Below are positions 8,009 through 16,914 of a stretch of 64,000 nt of DNA, piece after piece. Position numbers and translations under genes: made by a program. Source of the stretch: UBA668 sp041918155 (GTDB taxonomy: Bacteria > Actinomycetota > Acidimicrobiia > Acidimicrobiales > Ilumatobacteraceae); NCBI GenBank assembly GCA_041918155.1, contig JAYRWH010000014.1:1-64000 (forward strand), given 5' to 3'. Each line of letters begins with the position of its first letter. Positions within the stretch are counted from its first letter, which is position 1. Below the pieces are notes generated by a model. That model saw nothing but the letters and a program-made list of their open reading frames with translations. It ran no database searches and was not told where the DNA came from.

Positions 8009-9856
8009 ATGGGCACTGGCTTCGAGCGGCGCAACATCGCCGCGGTGATCACGGAGGTTCTCGAACTCCGCGCTGCCCTTGTCGCGGCGGAAGCGGCCCG
8101 CGCCGCCGACATTGCTGCTACCCACCCTCGCCATCGGCGCTCCGCAGCCAACCTGATCCACTATGTGGAATTGCGCCAGCACGACGTGCGCGAACTTCAA
8201 CAGCGGCTCGCCGAGCTCGGGCTGTCGTCCCTCGGCAGGTCCGAACCGCACGTGCTCGCGACGGTCGAGGCGGTGTTGCACGTTCTCTTCGGTCTGCTCG
8301 GCGAAGCGGCCCCGGCGACCCGCGCCGCGGTGGCGATCGGTGAGGGATGGGACGTGCTCGCGGCGAATGCGACGGCGCTGCTCGGTCGGCCCCCCGTCGA
8401 GCGATCGACGCGCATCATGGTGACACTCCCGAGCGAAGCGGCAAGCGATCCGACACTCGTGGCCGGCCTGCTCCATTCCGGAATGGATCTGGCACGGGTG
8501 AACTGCGCCCACGACGATGCCACTGCCTGGGACACCATGATCACGGCGGTCCGGTCGCATTCGGCCGAGAGCGGGCGCCGGTGTCTGGTCGCGATGGATC
8601 TCGCTGGACCCAAGCTGCGCACCGGTCCGCTGATGGGCGACCCCGGGGTGGTGCGGGTCGCGCCCGATCGCGACCGGCTGGGGCAGACGGTGGCGCCGGG
8701 CCTGGTATGGCTGAGTAGCGGCGACCCGTGTCCCGGCGGGCTCGCGGCCGGACGGCGAGTTGCGGAGGTGCCCGTGACCGATCGGGACTGGCTGCGCCGT
8801 CGTGCGGTCGACGACCGAGTCCGGCTCACCGACGCGCGTGATGCCGACCGCACATGGCGGGTGCAGGCGGTCACCGCGGATGGGTGCCTCGCCTCGGCCA
8901 AGCGCAGTACCTACGTCCTGGGTGGGTTGCGCCTACGCGCCGAACGCATCGATGAGCCCGACGACTTCACAACCGTCGGCGCCCTTCCGGCGCAGGAGCA
9001 GGTGCACCGCGTCGTCACCGGCGATCGGATCACCCTCTGTCGTTCGCTCGATCCCATGCCCGGCACAGGCCCCGGGGAGGAACATCGCATCGGGTGCACC
9101 CTCCCGGAGGTGCTCGACCACGCTCGCCCGGGCGAACGCATCTGGCTCGACGACGGCAAGATCGGCGCGCACATCGAGAGCGCCAACAGCGACTTCCTCC
9201 ACATGCGGGTGACCGAGGTGAAGCCCGGCGGCGCGAACCTGCGAGGCGCCAAGGGCATCAACCTGCCCGATACCGAGACGGAACTCGATGCGCTCACCGA
9301 GAAGGATCTCGTCGACCTCGACTTCGTGGCCGCGCACGCCGATCTCGTCAGCCTCTCGTTCGTACGGCACACCACGGATGTCCTCCGTCTCCAGGCCGAG
9401 CTGGCGGCGCGGGGAGCGCCCGAGACGGGCATCGTGCTGAAGATCGAGAACTTGAGCGGATTCGAACACCTCCCCGACCTGCTGCTGGCGGCGATGCGCA
9501 GCGAGCGCGTGGGCGTCATGATCGCCCGCGGTGACCTTGCCGTTGAGGTTGGATTCGAGCGGCTGGTCGAGGTGCAGGAGGAGATCCTGTGGGCCTGCGA
9601 AGCGGCTCACGTTCCGGTGATTTGGGCCACCCAGGTGCTCGACACGCTCGCCCGCACCGGCTTGCCCTCGCGAGCGGAGGTGACCGACGCGGCAATGGGC
9701 GAACGCGCCGAATGCGTGATGCTCAACAAGGGCCCTCACATCGAACAGGCGATGCGGGTGCTCGACTCGATCCTGTCTCGCATGCAGCACCATCAGAACA
9801 AGAAGCGCAGCCTTCTGCGCCGGCTTCGTGCCTGGGATCACAACGGCGGCTCGTGA
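8009..9856 (+). CDS. Pyruvate kinase-like protein with N-terminal helical extension
   Basis: A 615-residue protein with a pyruvate kinase barrel but an unusual layout. The first about 125 residues are helical (HYVELRQHDVRELQQRLAEL, LSSLGRSEPHVL). Barrel motifs follow: MVTLPSEA, LLHSGMDLARVN and AMDLAGPKLRTG. After a roughly 180-residue B-domain-like insertion come VLKIENLSGF, MIARGDLAVE and ATQVLDTLARTGLPSRAEV. The C-terminal allosteric domain of classical enzymes is missing. Long forms like this are annotated as pyruvate kinase in many bacteria, but activity is not assured. The ATG at 8009 is preferred; TACCCT at 7995-8000 suggests a leaderless transcript. Confidence 0.8.
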   Translation: MGTGFERRNIAAVITEVLELRAALVAAEAARAADIAATHPRHRRSAANLIHYVELRQHDVRELQQRLAELGLSSLGRSEPHVLATVEAVLHVLFGLLGEAAPATRAAVAIGEGWDVLAANATALLGRPPVERSTRIMVTLPSEAASDPTLVAGLLHSGMDLARVNCAHDDATAWDTMITAVRSHSAESGRRCLVAMDLAGPKLRTGPLMGDPGVVRVAPDRDRLGQTVAPGLVWLSSGDPCPGGLAAGRRVAEVPVTDRDWLRRRAVDDRVRLTDARDADRTWRVQAVTADGCLASAKRSTYVLGGLRLRAERIDEPDDFTTVGALPAQEQVHRVVTGDRITLCRSLDPMPGTGPGEEHRIGCTLPEVLDHARPGERIWLDDGKIGAHIESANSDFLHMRVTEVKPGGANLRGAKGINLPDTETELDALTEKDLVDLDFVAAHADLVSLSFVRHTTDVLRLQAELAARGAPETGIVLKIENLSGFEHLPDLLLAAMRSERVGVMIARGDLAVEVGFERLVEVQEEILWACEAAHVPVIWATQVLDTLARTGLPSRAEVTDAAMGERAECVMLNKGPHIEQAMRVLDSILSRMQHHQNKKRSLLRRLRAWDHNGGS

Positions 9857-9887
9857 GTGGGCCAGAGCCCCGGGCCCGAAAACGCAC

Positions 9888-9917
9888 GAGAGGCGCCGCC
9901 CGTGGGCAGCGCCTCTC
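9888..9917 (-). terminator. Terminator after rplQ
   Basis: Perfect inverted repeat with 13-bp arms (GAGAGGCGCCGCC on the plus strand) around a CGTG loop. Read on the minus strand the hairpin is followed by GTGCGTTTTCGGG, a short T tract. It lies 17 bp past the rplQ stop codon and ends the infA-rplQ transcript. Confidence 0.8.
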
Positions 9918-9934
9918 CTTGCCTCGAGTACGTG

Positions 9935-10306
9935 TCAGACGAGTTCGATACGAGCCATCTGGGCGTTGTCGCCCTGGCGCGGACCGAGCTTGAGGATGCG
10001 CAGGTAGCCGCCGTTGCGCTCCGCGTAACGCGGCGCGACATCGGTGACCAGCTTGTGCGTCATCTCCTTGTCGCCCAGGTAACCCTGGATCTGGCGGATG
10101 CGGTGCACCTGCGCAGGGCCCTCGTCCTGGGCCTTCTTGGCCTTGGTGATGAGCTTCTCGGCGATGGGGCGCAGAGCCTTGGCCTTGGCCTCCGTGGTGA
10201 CGATGGCCTCAGCGGCGATCAGCGACGCGGCCAAGTTGGCCATCATCAACTTCTGGTGCTGTGAGCTGCCGCCGAAGTTGCGGGCTCGGCGAGGTGTGGC
10301 GGGCAT
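9935..10306 (-). CDS. rplQ: 50S ribosomal protein L17
   Basis: A 123-residue L17 with RRARNFGGSSQHQKLMMANL at the N-terminus, followed by AIVTTEAKAKALRPIAEKLI and a YLRILKLGPRQGDNAQMARIEL end. It is last in the infA-rplQ unit, 34 bp after rpoA. In many actinobacteria truA follows directly. Here a terminator and two unrelated genes intervene. Confidence 0.98.
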   Translation of the reverse strand: MPATPRRARNFGGSSQHQKLMMANLAASLIAAEAIVTTEAKAKALRPIAEKLITKAKKAQDEGPAQVHRIRQIQGYLGDKEMTHKLVTDVAPRYAERNGGYLRILKLGPRQGDNAQMARIELV

Positions 10307-10340
10307 GGTTGGTACTTCTCCTCTAGCGGCGTTCTACAGC

Positions 10341-11273
10341 TCAGCCGCGCAGCGTCAAGCCGCGCTCGTCGAGCTTCTGCTTGACCTCGTCCAGGCTCTT
10401 CTGCCCGAAGTTGGTGATGTTCAGCAGGTCGTCCTCGTTCTTCGTCAGCAGCTCGCCCACGGTGTTGATCTGGGCGCGCTTCAGGCAGTTGCGGGGACGC
10501 TCGGACAGGTCGAGATCCTCGATCGGCAGGTCGAGATCGGGCGACGTGTTGGCGGTGCTGGCCACCTCGCCCAGCTCGAGGCCCTGGGGCTCGTCGCTGA
10601 GGTTGGCGATCAGGTCGACCAGCGCACGCAGGGTTGCGCCGGCCGAGGCCAGCGACTCACGCGGCGAGATGCTGCCGTCGGTCTCGATGTCGATGACGAG
10701 GCGCTCGAAGTTGGTGCTCTGCTCGACGCGGGTGGGCTCGATCTCGAACATCACGCGCCGGACCGGCGAGAAGATCGCGTCGATCGGCACGACGCCGATC
10801 GTGCGATTCTGGGTCTCGCGGTCGCTCGACATGTAGCCACGGCCGCGGCCGACGGTGAGATCGACAGCGAGGCGGGCCTTCGCGTTGAGCGTGGCGAGCA
10901 CGAGATCCTTGTTGAGGATCTCGATCTCGGTCGGGCACTTGATGTCGCCGGCAGTGATGACCGCAGGGCCGCGCACGTCGAGGCGCAGGGTGATGTCTTC
11001 GTCGCTCGTAGAAGTCAGCACGACATCCTTGATGTTGAGGATGATGTCGGTGACATCCTCGGTCACACCCTGGATGGTGTCGAACTCGTGCAACGCGTCG
11101 TCGAAGCGCACGGCCGTGATGGCCGCACCGGGGATGCTGGAAAGGAGGGTGCGGCGCAGCGAGTTGCCGATGGTGTGGCCGAAGCCGGGCTCAAGCGGGC
11201 CGATCGCGAACCGCTGACGCGTTGCGTGATCGTCGCCGAGAGCTTCGACGGTGGGGCGCTGGATGACGAGCAT
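10341..11273 (-). CDS. rpoA: DNA-directed RNA polymerase subunit alpha
   Basis: The 310-residue alpha subunit. The N-terminal assembly domain has FAIGPLEPGFGHTIGNSLRR and LLSSIPGAAITAVR. The C-terminal domain, which contacts UP elements and activators, has LDLSERPRNCLKRAQINTVG and the final DEVKQKLDERGLTLRG. It follows rpsD by 33 bp, the normal order. Confidence 0.98.
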   Translation of the reverse strand: MLVIQRPTVEALGDDHATRQRFAIGPLEPGFGHTIGNSLRRTLLSSIPGAAITAVRFDDALHEFDTIQGVTEDVTDIILNIKDVVLTSTSDEDITLRLDVRGPAVITAGDIKCPTEIEILNKDLVLATLNAKARLAVDLTVGRGRGYMSSDRETQNRTIGVVPIDAIFSPVRRVMFEIEPTRVEQSTNFERLVIDIETDGSISPRESLASAGATLRALVDLIANLSDEPQGLELGEVASTANTSPDLDLPIEDLDLSERPRNCLKRAQINTVGELLTKNEDDLLNITNFGQKSLDEVKQKLDERGLTLRG

Positions 11274-11306
11274 GAAGGATGCCTCTGTGCAGGAAGGGGG
11301 GCCGGA

Positions 11307-11924
11307 TTACTTCGAGTAAAGCTCGACGATGAGGGACTCGCGAACGGGCACGTCGATGTGCTCACGCTGCGGCAGATCGCGCACGGTGACCTGCTTGCCA
11401 CCATCGCCGACCTCGAGCCAGCCGACCACGGAGCGGTCGAGCACGTCGAGGTTGTGCTGGATGACGATCATCTCGCGGCTCTTGGGGGACAGCGAGATGA
11501 TGTCGCCCTTCTTCACGCGGTAGCTGCGGATGTCGACGCGCTTGCCGTTGACCTGGATGAGGCCGTGGCTGACGAACTGGCCGGCCTGCGGGCGGGTACT
11601 GGCGAACCCGGCGCGGTAGACGATGTTGTCGAGACGCAACTCGAGCAGGCGCAGCAGGTTCTCACCCGTGGGGCCCTGCTGACGCACGGCCTCTTCGTAG
11701 GTGTTGCGGAACTGGCGCTCGAGCACGCAGTAGATGTACTTCGCCTTCTGCTTCTCCTGGAGCTGTGCGAGGTACTCGCTGCCGGCGTTGCGGCGGCGGG
11801 TACGACCGTGCTGGCCCGGGGGGAAGGGGCGACGCTCAAGCGCCTTGCGGCCCTTGTCGTTCTCGTAGATGTTGGTGTTGAGGCGGCGCGAGACGCGCAC
11901 CTTCGGGCCGGTGTAACGAGCCAT
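11307..11924 (-). CDS. rpsD: 30S ribosomal protein S4
   Basis: A 205-residue S4 protein, a primary 16S rRNA binder. It starts MARYTGPKVRVSRRL and carries the S4 RNA-binding domain (LDNIVYRAGFASTRPQAGQF, then HGLIQVNGKRVDI). The N-terminal region lacks the four-cysteine zinc site found in some S4 paralogues, so this is the zinc-free form. It starts 6 bp after rpsK. Confidence 0.98.
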   Translation of the reverse strand: MARYTGPKVRVSRRLNTNIYENDKGRKALERRPFPPGQHGRTRRRNAGSEYLAQLQEKQKAKYIYCVLERQFRNTYEEAVRQQGPTGENLLRLLELRLDNIVYRAGFASTRPQAGQFVSHGLIQVNGKRVDIRSYRVKKGDIISLSPKSREMIVIQHNLDVLDRSVVGWLEVGDGGKQVTVRDLPQREHIDVPVRESLIVELYSK

Positions 11925-11930
11925 GTGTGA

Positions 11931-12329
11931 TCAGGTCCTACGGCGCTTGGGCTGACGGCAGCCGTTGTGGGGTACGGGGGTGACGTCCTTGATCGAGGTG
12001 ACCTCGATGCCGGTGTTCTGGATGCTGCGCACGGCGGTGTCGCGACCCGAACCCGGGCCCTTCACCTGCACTTCGACACGGCGCAGACCGTGCTCCATCG
12101 CGGCGCGGGCGGCCTTCTCGGCGACCTGCTGGGCGGCGTACGGGGTGCTCTTGCGCGAGCCCTTGAAGCCCACACCGCCCGAGGACGCCCACGAGATGAC
12201 GTTGCCCTCGGTGTCGGTGATGGACACGATGGTGTTGTTGAACGAGCTCTTGATGTGAACGACACCGTTGGTGACGTTCTTGCGCTCGCGCTTGCGGGGG
12301 CGGCGACCGCCCGGCTTCGGCTTCGCCAT
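11931..12329 (-). CDS. rpsK: 30S ribosomal protein S11
   Basis: A 132-residue S11 of the small-subunit platform. Family blocks are GVVHIKSSFNNTIVSITD, WASSGGVGFKGSRKSTPYA and VKGPGSGRDTAVRSI, ending in the basic CRQPKRRRT tail. Its start overlaps the rpsM stop by one base. Confidence 0.98.
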   Translation of the reverse strand: MAKPKPGGRRPRKRERKNVTNGVVHIKSSFNNTIVSITDTEGNVISWASSGGVGFKGSRKSTPYAAQQVAEKAARAAMEHGLRRVEVQVKGPGSGRDTAVRSIQNTGIEVTSIKDVTPVPHNGCRQPKRRRT

Positions 12330-12709
12330 TACTTCCTCACAGCCTTCTTCTTGTTGGCAACCGTCTTCTTCGGGCCCTTACGGGTGCGGGCGTTGGTGTG
12401 GGTGCGCTGACCGCGGACCGGCAGGCCCTTGCGGTGACGCACACCCTGGTAGCACCCGATCTCGATCTTGCGCTTGATGTCCTGCGCGACGTCGCGGCGC
12501 AGGTCGCCCTCGACGGTGATGCTGGAATCGATCCAGTGACGGATCTTGTTGAGCTCGTCCTCGGTCATGTTGCGGACGCGCTGGTTGGGATCAAGGCCAG
12601 TCTCGGCGCAGATGCGCTGCGCCGTGGGCTTGCCGATTCCGAAGATGTAGGTGAGCGAGATTTCCAACCGCTTTTCGCGGGGAATGTCGACGCCGGAGAT
12701 ACGTGCCAT
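12329..12709 (-). CDS. rpsM: 30S ribosomal protein S13
   Basis: A 126-residue S13 of the head of the small subunit, which contacts P-site tRNA and L5. It starts MARISGVDIPREKRLEISL. It has YIFGIGKPTAQRIC and the C-terminal RGLPVRGQRT-like block (GLPVRGQRTHTNARTRKGPK) with a lysine-rich tail. It lies 16 bp after rpmJ. Confidence 0.98.
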   Translation of the reverse strand: MARISGVDIPREKRLEISLTYIFGIGKPTAQRICAETGLDPNQRVRNMTEDELNKIRHWIDSSITVEGDLRRDVAQDIKRKIEIGCYQGVRHRKGLPVRGQRTHTNARTRKGPKKTVANKKKAVRK

Positions 12710-12725
12710 CGTGCGTTCTTCTCTT

Positions 12726-12839
12726 TCAGCCCTGGCGCTGCTTGTGACGGGGGTTCTCGCAGATCACTCGCACGCTGCCATGGCGGCGGATGACCTTGCA
12801 CTTCTCGCAAATTTTCTTGACGCTCGGTCGGACCTTCAT
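12726..12839 (-). CDS. rpmJ: 50S ribosomal protein L36
   Basis: A 37-residue protein: MKVRPSVKKICEKCKVIRR followed by HGSVRVICENPRHKQRQG. The zinc ligands CEKC, C and H are all present, so this is the zinc-containing C+ form. It lies between infA (27 bp) and rpsM (16 bp), its normal place. Confidence 0.95.
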   Translation of the reverse strand: MKVRPSVKKICEKCKVIRRHGSVRVICENPRHKQRQG

Positions 12840-12866
12840 GGTGCGTGCTTTCTTTCTTGACCTGAG

Positions 12867-13091
12867 TTACTTGTAGCGATACGTGATGCGACCTCGGGTG
12901 AGGTCGTAGGGAGTGAGTTCCACCTGCACCTTGTCGCCGGGAAGGATGCGGATGTAGTTCATGCGCATCTTGCCGGAGATGTGCGCCAGGACCTTGTGGC
13001 CGTTCTCGAGCTCGACCCGGAACATCGCGTTCGGGAGGGACTCGGAAATCGTGCCTTCCAGCACGATGGCGTCGTCTTTGGGCTTGGGCAG
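12867..13091 (-). CDS. infA: Translation initiation factor IF-1, probable CTG start
   Basis: IF-1 occupies the 30S A site during initiation. The S1-like OB fold is fully conserved (ESLPNAMFRVELENGHKVLA, HISGKMRMNYIRILPGDKV, PYDLTRGRITYRYK). No ATG, GTG or TTG occurs in frame near the expected N-terminus. The nearest upstream in-frame ATG (13205) would add 38 foreign residues and lies at the promoter -35 box. A CTG at 13091 sits 5 bases after a perfect AGGAGG and gives MPKPKDDAIVLEG and 74 residues, the family length. I therefore call a CTG start. It heads the infA-rplQ unit. Confidence 0.88.
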   Translation of the reverse strand: MPKPKDDAIVLEGTISESLPNAMFRVELENGHKVLAHISGKMRMNYIRILPGDKVQVELTPYDLTRGRITYRYK

Positions 13092-13176
13092 AACCGCCTC
13101 CTCGATCGGTGGAACAGATCGCCCCGAAGAACACAGACATGCCGGGGCATGCCAAGGCTCGCAGGGCCGAGGGGCA

Positions 13177-13205
13177 ATGCTACCGCCTGCGCCGGGCAAC
13201 GCCAA
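13177..13205 (-). promoter_or_regulatory. Promoter of infA-rpmJ-rpsM-rpsK-rpsD-rpoA-rplQ
   Basis: On the minus strand TTGGCG (13205-13200), a 17-bp spacer and TAGCAT (13182-13177) make a good sigma-70-type promoter. It gives a leader of about 80 nt before infA. It fits a unit cut off from the upstream adk-map genes by plus-strand genes. Confidence 0.55.
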
Positions 13206-13350
13206 GTGTCACTTGCGCGCGATTTCCGGGCTGGCTGGCGGCTCAACCGTAGCCGCCCGCACGGCGTCACGGCGGCATTTACGCTGAACGCACGGGGCCG
13301 ACCGTGAAATTCGGGGGACACCGGTGCGACACCGGGGCGAGACTGGCGCC

Positions 13351-15138
13351 ATGCCGCATCGCACCACGCGTTGGCGCGCCCTGACCGCGCTCTTGCGCCC
13401 CGACACCGCCCGCTGGGTGGCACTCGGGCTCACCGTCGCGCTCGGTTCCGCCTTCGCCCTGGCGGGCCCGCTGGTGGTGCGCCGCATCGTCGACCTGGCC
13501 CGGAGCGGCGAGGCGACGACATCGCGCGTGATCGCGTTGGCAGCGCTGTTCCTCGCCCTGGCGGTGGCCGCTCAGCTGATCACGGTCGCGGTCGCCTGGT
13601 TCGCGACGGTGACGGCCTGGCGCACGACCAACCAGATCCGCCTCGAGCTGGCCGGGCACGTGCTCGACCTCGATCACGAGTTCCATCGCCGGCATACGCC
13701 GGGGGAGCTGATCCAGCGTGTGGACGGCGACGTCACCTCCGTCAGCGACTTCCTCGGGAGGGTCGTGCCCAGGGTGGTGGGCGCGGTCACCATGGTCGGC
13801 GGAATGGTGGCCGTACTCGCCGTGGTGGACTGGCGACTGGCGGTCGGAGCGCTGGTGTACGCCCTCGCCGCGCTGGCGACGATCGTGCGCGGGCGCCACC
13901 GCGCAGTCCGCGAGAACAGCGACGAGATGGGCGCCTATGCCCGGCTGTACGGAGGTATCGAAGAGCGATTGACCGCCGGTGAGGACCTACGGGCGAACGG
14001 GGCCGGGGCACACGCGATGTGGCGCTTCGTCGAGGAGAGTGCCGGCGTGATGCGCAGTGCGCTACGACGCGAGTCGGCGTTCCTGCGGCTGTGGTGGGCC
14101 GTGCAGGGCTCGGTCGCGATCGGCGCCACCGTGTCGTTGGTCGCCGGTGCAACACTCGTGCGCAGCGGGGAGACCTCCCTGGGCACCGCGTTCCTGCTGT
14201 TCCAGTACGTGCTCCTGCTCGAGCGCCCACTCGAGGACGTCGTCCAACAGTTGGAGACCGTGCAGAAGGCGAACGGTGCCATGGTGCGCGTGATCGACCT
14301 GCTGGCGGTGCAGTCGACGATCATCGACGACGGAACCGTGTCGCCACCGGCGGGTCCGTTGGGCCTCGACTTCGCTGCCGTCTCGTTCGACTACGGCGAC
14401 GACGAACCCGTCTTGTGCGACATCAACCTGGCCATCGCTGCCGGTCGCTCGGTGGGCGTGATCGGTCGCACCGGCAGTGGCAAGACCACCTTGTCGCGAC
14501 TTCTCCTGCGCCTGGTCGAGGCGACAGCGGGCGAACTGCGGCTCAGTGGGGTGCCGATCGCCGAGATCCCCATGACCGAGCTACGCCGTCGCGTCGCCCT
14601 GATCCCCCAGGAGGTGGAACTGTTCACCGGATCGGTGCGCGACAACGTCGCGTTGTTCGATCCCGCCCCCACCGACCGGGAAGTGGAGACGGCATTACGT
14701 CGCGTCGGCCTCGACTCGCTGGCCGACGGCGGCGTGCACCGAGCGCTCGGCGCTGGTGGCAGCGGCCTGTCCGCAGGGGAGGCGCAGTTGCTGGCGCTGG
14801 CCCGCGTGTGGCTCCGCAACCCGGATCTCGTGGTGCTCGACGAGGCGACGGCCAGGGTCGACCCGGCCACGGAGGGCCAGCTGGAAGCCGCCATCGTCGA
14901 GATGATGCGGGGTCGCACGACGGTGGTGATCGCTCATCGGTTGAGCACCTTGCGCCACGTCGACGAGATCGTCGTACTCGACCACGGTCGCATCGTCGAG
15001 CACGGCGCTCGCACCGCACTGCAGCTCGATGACGACAGCCGCTTCCACCATCTCCTGCAACTGGCCCACGACGACGACGTCGACGACGACCCCGGTGCCG
15101 GCGCCGGCGCTGTTCCCACGACGGGGGCGGCGACATGA
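13351..15138 (+). CDS. ABC exporter subunit (permease-ATPase), catalytic half
   Basis: A type IV ABC half-transporter of 595 residues: six predicted membrane segments (about residues 20-290) and a C-terminal ATPase domain. Walker A is GRTGSGKTTL, the signature is LSAGEAQLLALAR, Walker B is LVVLDEATARVD with the catalytic Glu, and the switch is AHRLS. It overlaps the next ABC gene by 4 bp (ATGA), so the two should form a heterodimer. The substrate cannot be read from the sequence. The ATG at 13351 is preferred over an in-frame GTG at 13324. Confidence 0.88.
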   Translation: MPHRTTRWRALTALLRPDTARWVALGLTVALGSAFALAGPLVVRRIVDLARSGEATTSRVIALAALFLALAVAAQLITVAVAWFATVTAWRTTNQIRLELAGHVLDLDHEFHRRHTPGELIQRVDGDVTSVSDFLGRVVPRVVGAVTMVGGMVAVLAVVDWRLAVGALVYALAALATIVRGRHRAVRENSDEMGAYARLYGGIEERLTAGEDLRANGAGAHAMWRFVEESAGVMRSALRRESAFLRLWWAVQGSVAIGATVSLVAGATLVRSGETSLGTAFLLFQYVLLLERPLEDVVQQLETVQKANGAMVRVIDLLAVQSTIIDDGTVSPPAGPLGLDFAAVSFDYGDDEPVLCDINLAIAAGRSVGVIGRTGSGKTTLSRLLLRLVEATAGELRLSGVPIAEIPMTELRRRVALIPQEVELFTGSVRDNVALFDPAPTDREVETALRRVGLDSLADGGVHRALGAGGSGLSAGEAQLLALARVWLRNPDLVVLDEATARVDPATEGQLEAAIVEMMRGRTTVVIAHRLSTLRHVDEIVVLDHGRIVEHGARTALQLDDDSRFHHLLQLAHDDDVDDDPGAGAGAVPTTGAAT

Positions 15139-16838
15139 ACACGACGCCCGGTGTCTGGCGCCTCGGCTGGCGGGTGAGCCAGCACCGGCCCGGCGCGTTC
15201 TGGCTCGGGTGGGTGCTGTTCATCCTGTTCTTCACGTTCCCCGTGCTCAACGGATGGTTGCTCGGGCGCGGCTTTCACGCGCTCGACACCGGCGACTACT
15301 CGCGTGTGTACTGGTTCGCCCTCGCCGCGCTCGCGTGCGACGCGGCCCGCATGGCCAGCATCCACTGGGGCGCGCTCGTCTGGACCCGGGTGATCGTGCA
15401 CATGCAGACCTTGGTGCGGGCGAACCTGCTCGCCGCGCAGTTGGCCAGCGGCGGACCTGAAGCCGGCCGACCGGTGAGTTCGGCGGGCGAGGCCATCACC
15501 CACTTCCGCGACGATGTGGAGGACGTGACGATGTTCGTCGACGGCCTCGTCGACGTCAGCGCGGGCACGGTGTTCACGGTGCTCGCCGCGTTCGTGCTCG
15601 GCAGCATCGACGCCGGCGCCGCTGCGATCCTGATCGTGCCACTCGCCGGCGTCGCCCTCGCCACCCGCGCGCTCGACAACCGGATCAAGCGCTATCGGGC
15701 CGCCGACCGCGCCGCCGCCACATTGGTCAGCGGCTTTCTCGGTGACGTGATGGCTGCGGCGACCACCGTGAAGGCGAACGGCGCTGCACCCGCCGCGCTG
15801 GCCCGTCTGCGCACGCTCGTCGACACCCGCCGCCACACCGCAGTGCGCGACCGCGTCCTCGACGAAGGGGTGCAGGCCTTCGCCCAGGGCTCGGCCGACG
15901 TCGGGCTCGGCCTGGTCCTGCTCGTGACTGCCGGAGCGATCGCCAGCGGGGCGTTCGACGTCGGCAAACTGGCCGTGTTCACGGCCTACCTCGGCTGGCT
16001 CAGCTTCCTGCCGCGCATGGTGGGGCGAGTACTCGCCCGGCGCAAGCAGGCCGGGGTGGCGTTCGACCGCATGCGACGGGTGGTGGCCGACGACGAGGTC
16101 GGCAACACGGTGCGCACGCGCGACCTCCCCATCGAGCGCACAGAGCCACGACCGCGACTGCCAGCCGACCGACCCGAGCGCGCGGCCCTGGAGTCGTTGG
16201 AGGTGTGCGGTCTCAGCGCCTCCTTCTCGGGCGGTCGCGGGATCAGCGACGTCTCCTTCCGCATGAGCCGGGGCAGCTTCACCGTGCTCACCGGGCCGAT
16301 CGGTTCCGGCAAGAGCACTCTCCTGCGTGCGCTGCTCGGTCTGGCGCACGACGCGGACGTGACGGGCGTCGTGCGCTGGAACAACCGGACCATCGACGAC
16401 CGGGCCTCCTTCTTCGTGCCCCCGAATGCGGCCTACCTCCCGCAAGTACCACAGCTGATCAGCGACTCCGTCGCCGACAACGTGGCACTCGGCGAGGTGC
16501 CCGACGGTGCCGTACGGCGGGCGCTGGAGCTCGCTGCAGTGATCACCGATATCGATGAGATGACCGAGCGTGACGCCACCCTCATCGGCCCGCGCGGGCT
16601 GCGGCTGTCGGGTGGTCAACGCCAACGGGTCGCCGCTGCCCGGGCGCTCGTGCACGTCCCTGAACTCCTCGTGCTCGACGACCTCTCCAGCGCGCTCGAC
16701 GTGGAAACGGAGCTGCTGCTGTGGGGAAACCTGGCTGCCGCCGGCATGACGGTCCTGGCCGTGTCACACCGTGCGGTGGCGTTCGACCGCGCCGACCAGG
16801 TCCTGCGTCTGCAGGACGGATGCCTCACCGCCGAGTGA
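15135..16838 (+). CDS. ABC exporter subunit (permease-ATPase), degenerate half
   Basis: The partner half-transporter, 567 residues, with an N-terminal membrane domain and a C-terminal ATPase. Walker A is GPIGSGKSTL and the signature is LSGGQRQRVAAAR. Walker B reads LLVLDDLSSALD, with Asp in place of the catalytic Glu; the switch histidine is in VSHRAV. An Asp here is the mark of the non-hydrolysing site in heterodimeric exporters. The ATPase domain is divergent (FFVPPNAAYLPQVP in the Q-loop region). It is translationally coupled to the upstream gene. Confidence 0.87.
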   Translation: MNTTPGVWRLGWRVSQHRPGAFWLGWVLFILFFTFPVLNGWLLGRGFHALDTGDYSRVYWFALAALACDAARMASIHWGALVWTRVIVHMQTLVRANLLAAQLASGGPEAGRPVSSAGEAITHFRDDVEDVTMFVDGLVDVSAGTVFTVLAAFVLGSIDAGAAAILIVPLAGVALATRALDNRIKRYRAADRAAATLVSGFLGDVMAAATTVKANGAAPAALARLRTLVDTRRHTAVRDRVLDEGVQAFAQGSADVGLGLVLLVTAGAIASGAFDVGKLAVFTAYLGWLSFLPRMVGRVLARRKQAGVAFDRMRRVVADDEVGNTVRTRDLPIERTEPRPRLPADRPERAALESLEVCGLSASFSGGRGISDVSFRMSRGSFTVLTGPIGSGKSTLLRALLGLAHDADVTGVVRWNNRTIDDRASFFVPPNAAYLPQVPQLISDSVADNVALGEVPDGAVRRALELAAVITDIDEMTERDATLIGPRGLRLSGGQRQRVAAARALVHVPELLVLDDLSSALDVETELLLWGNLAAAGMTVLAVSHRAVAFDRADQVLRLQDGCLTAE

Positions 16839-16894
16839 CCGACGACGGTCGGCGGCAGCGCCCCACGTGGCACTAGCATCGAACCGAACGTGAA

Positions 16895-16914
16895 ATGGGT
16901 CCTGTGAGGCCCAT
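16895..16914 (+). promoter_or_regulatory. PyrR-binding RNA hairpin in the pyrR leader
   Basis: ATGGGTCCTGTGAGGCCCAT folds into a stem (ATGGG/CCCAT and CCT/AGG) with one bulged T and a GTG loop. The loop region GTCCTGTGAGGCC fits the known PyrR-binding consensus (RUCCNGNGAGGYY). It ends 5 bases before the Shine-Dalgarno sequence. The layout suggests UMP-dependent PyrR binding that blocks translation, as reported for mycobacterial pyrR, not a Bacillus-type attenuator; no terminator hairpin is visible. Confidence 0.75.

Noticed and set aside
10098..11930. Long plus-strand open frames over rplQ-rpoA-rpsD (and similar ones at 23939-26194 and 26119-27135)
   Set aside because: They lie opposite well-conserved ribosomal genes and show no conserved domains. 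Long antisense frames are expected at this GC content.
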